Shown here: positions 62,576-64,000 of the stretch, piece after piece
Numbering within the stretch: the first letter of the stretch is position 1
How the letters are laid out: each line of letters opens with the position of its first letter
DNA from: Metabacillus rhizolycopersici
GTDB lineage: Bacteria; Bacillota; Bacilli; Bacillales; Bacillaceae
DNA: 64,000 nucleotides
Reading direction: 5' to 3'
Assembly (NCBI RefSeq): GCF_020075705.1
Contig: NZ_JAIQUM010000022.1
Span: 1-64,000 of the forward strand
The notes under the pieces: generated by a model
What the model was told of the DNA's origin: nothing
Seen by the model: only the letters and a program-made list of their open reading frames with translations
Databases searched by the model: none
Position numbers and translations under genes: made by a program

Positions 62576-63862
62576 TTGGACTCGGCTATATCATCTTTTA
62601 TTAATGATTTTAATTTTCTCATGTTCCTATTATTTACTTTGATGTATTCGTATCAGTTTGTATACATGTTTGTTGCATTTAAAGCGAAAAAAGATTTTAA
62701 ACCTAGGAAACAGAATGTTCATCAAAAAAAATACGCAGTGATCATTGCTGCGCGAAATGAAGAACTCGTTATTGGGCACCTGATCAAAAGTATAAAAAAT
62801 CAGAAGTATCCGAAGGAATTAATTGATATTTTTGTTATTGCAGACAACTGTACCGATAACACTGCCCGGGTTGCAAAGAAAGCGGGTGCTATCGTTAGGG
62901 AGCGCTTCAATACGGATCGGGTTGGAAAGGGATATGCTCTCGACTTTATGATAAAAATCATCGAGAAGGAATATTCATCCAGTAAGTATGAAGGATATTT
63001 TGTGTTTGATGCCGATAATCTTCTTGATGAGAACTATATAGCGGAGATGAACAAAACTTTCAATCAAGGTTACAGAGTCATCACCAGTTACAGAAACTCC
63101 AAGAACTATGACCAGAATTGGATTTCTGCCGGATACGCACTCTGGTTCCTACATGAAGCTGAATATCTCAACCTTCCAAGAATGGTTCTTAACTCCAGTT
63201 GTGCCATTTCTGGTACAGGATTTCTGGTACATGCTGAATTGATCAAAGACAATGGAGGGTGGATCCACCATCTCCTTACAGAAGACATTGAGTTTTCTGT
63301 TGCTCAGATTATTAAAGGCGAAAAGATTGGATACTGCAAAAGCGCCATGTTCTATGACGAGCAACCGGTCACCTTTACCCAATCCTGGTATCAAAGATTA
63401 CGATGGGCGAAGGGTTTCTATCAAGTTTTCGCTAAATATGGCCGGGATTTAGTTGGTAGTATTTTTCGAGAAAAGCATAACAGATTTTCATGCTACGATA
63501 TGACTATGACGATCATGCCGGCCATGCTCGTTTCCAGTTTAAGCATGATAGTGAACGGATTCTTCTACTTAGCTGGTTTTTTTGAATTATTTGGTGGGAA
63601 AGAGCTTATCCATGTAACGACTATCGCCATGTTAAAATCCACTGGTTGGTATTATGGACTCCTGTTTATACTTGGCTTCATTACGACCATAACGGAATGG
63701 AGAAACATTCATTGTTCTGGCTGGAAAAAGATTGCTTATACATTTACCTTTCCATTTTTTATGTTTACCTATATACCTATTTCTGTCGTGGCCTTGTTTA
63801 AGCATGTTGAATGGAAACCAATTGCTCATACCGTAGTGAAATCAGTTGATGAAGTACGATAA
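62576..63862 (+). CDS. Processive-type GT2 family glycosyltransferase, membrane bound
   Basis: The 428-residue protein has an N-terminal membrane helix, a GT-A catalytic domain with ARNEELVIG, D90 in VIADNCTDNT, the D145-A-D147 metal site in FDADN, T235-E-D237 (catalytic base) and QRLRW (273-277), then at least three C-terminal helices. The D, DxD, TED and QxxRW set marks processive polysaccharide synthases related to cellulose, hyaluronan and PNAG synthases. The polymer is unknown. The start is a TTG behind GGGGGTATC. Base composition is slightly richer in GC than its surroundings, compatible with acquisition. Confidence 0.87.
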   Translation: MDSAISSFINDFNFLMFLLFTLMYSYQFVYMFVAFKAKKDFKPRKQNVHQKKYAVIIAARNEELVIGHLIKSIKNQKYPKELIDIFVIADNCTDNTARVAKKAGAIVRERFNTDRVGKGYALDFMIKIIEKEYSSSKYEGYFVFDADNLLDENYIAEMNKTFNQGYRVITSYRNSKNYDQNWISAGYALWFLHEAEYLNLPRMVLNSSCAISGTGFLVHAELIKDNGGWIHHLLTEDIEFSVAQIIKGEKIGYCKSAMFYDEQPVTFTQSWYQRLRWAKGFYQVFAKYGRDLVGSIFREKHNRFSCYDMTMTIMPAMLVSSLSMIVNGFFYLAGFFELFGGKELIHVTTIAMLKSTGWYYGLLFILGFITTITEWRNIHCSGWKKIAYTFTFPFFMFTYIPISVVALFKHVEWKPIAHTVVKSVDEVR

Positions 63863-63897
63863 TGACACGATTTGGAATATGAGTTATACTTTTGTTC

Positions 63898-63930
63898 GTA
63901 AAGCGAACCTCCATCAGTGGAGGTTTTTCT
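63898..63930 (+). terminator. Terminator after the GT2 gene, related to repeat family 2
   Basis: AACCTCCA - TCAG - TGGAGGTT is a perfect eight-base-pair hairpin with a T tail. The text TAAAGCGAACCTCCATCAGTGG resembles the TAAAGCGAGACTTCCATCAGTGG end of family 2 (shown here as TAAAGCG plus CCATCAGTGG), so a repeat end may have become the terminator. Confidence 0.7.
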
Positions 63931-64000
63931 TTATAACTCATTGATTGTTAGCGTGTGCAACATGTTCGCAATTCAGTTGAAAAAGCAGCTATTCAAATCC

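Noticed and set aside
62422..62622. 66-codon minus-strand frame before the glycosyltransferase gene
   Set aside because: It overlaps the start of a well supported gene and has no ribosome binding site or recognisable domain.

Overview
The window is a low-GC Firmicute chromosome segment, almost certainly from Bacillaceae. It opens inside a 5S rRNA gene, the purine genes stand in the order purEKBCSQLFMNHD behind a guanine riboswitch, and they are followed by yerA-yerB-yerC-pcrB-pcrA-ligA-camS, rocA, a proline symporter, gatCAB, dgkB and rlmCD. This order and the protein sequences closely follow the Bacillus subtilis purE-to-yerQ/yefA region. I cannot name the species; Bacillus or a nearby genus such as Metabacillus would fit.

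Region by region: (1) 1-2232 holds the end of an rRNA operon, a SAM methyltransferase, a small NETI-type protein, and the pur control region (two PurR boxes, a sigma-A promoter, a guanine aptamer and a terminator). (2) 2233-15313 is the twelve-gene IMP synthesis operon, mostly with overlapping genes. An interspersed palindromic repeat is lodged between purH and purD. A 33-codon membrane peptide gene (EYxxD type) converges on and overlaps the purD end. (3) 15453-26554 is the yer/pcr/lig block. pcrA is split by an 883-nt ORF-less group II intron placed inside the Walker B region; removing it restores a standard 743-residue helicase. (4) 26555-45115 is a mixed core: rocA, a Na+/proline symporter, Hsp20, gatCAB, a frameshifted MerR gene upstream of a CNNM/CorC-type exporter, a minimal tyrosine recombinase, an AI-2E family permease, a DUF47-Pit phosphate pair, dgkB and rlmCD.

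(5) 45116-59040 looks like an accessory sugar island. On the minus strand a YesM/YesN-type two-component system and a lone solute-binding lipoprotein precede levansucrase (sacB) and a levanase (levB). On the plus strand a LacI regulator precedes a GH13 glucosidase and a PTS EIIBC. Remnants of the 3' end of an rlmCD-like gene lie between and after these blocks. This suggests that the segment downstream of rlmCD grew by successive insertion or recombination at that gene end. Together the genes suggest extracellular conversion of sucrose to levan, levan recovery, and separate uptake and cleavage of an alpha-glucoside.

(6) 59041-64000 carries a palindromic mobile-like repeat, a membrane-anchored hypothetical protein, sstT behind an unassigned structured leader, and a GT2 glycosyltransferase.

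Two dispersed repeat families run through the intergenic regions: a family of about 120-250 bp with GCGCAAGCG-type ends, and a double-palindrome family (GGCAGT...ACTGCC plus CCATCAGTGG...CCACTGATGG). The strongest items for follow-up are the pcrA intron, the rlmCD-tail repeats bracketing the sugar genes, a hairpin between Shine-Dalgarno and start codon of the CNNM gene, and the G-tract frameshift in the MerR gene. All identifications are from reading the sequence and recalled family knowledge; no searches were run.
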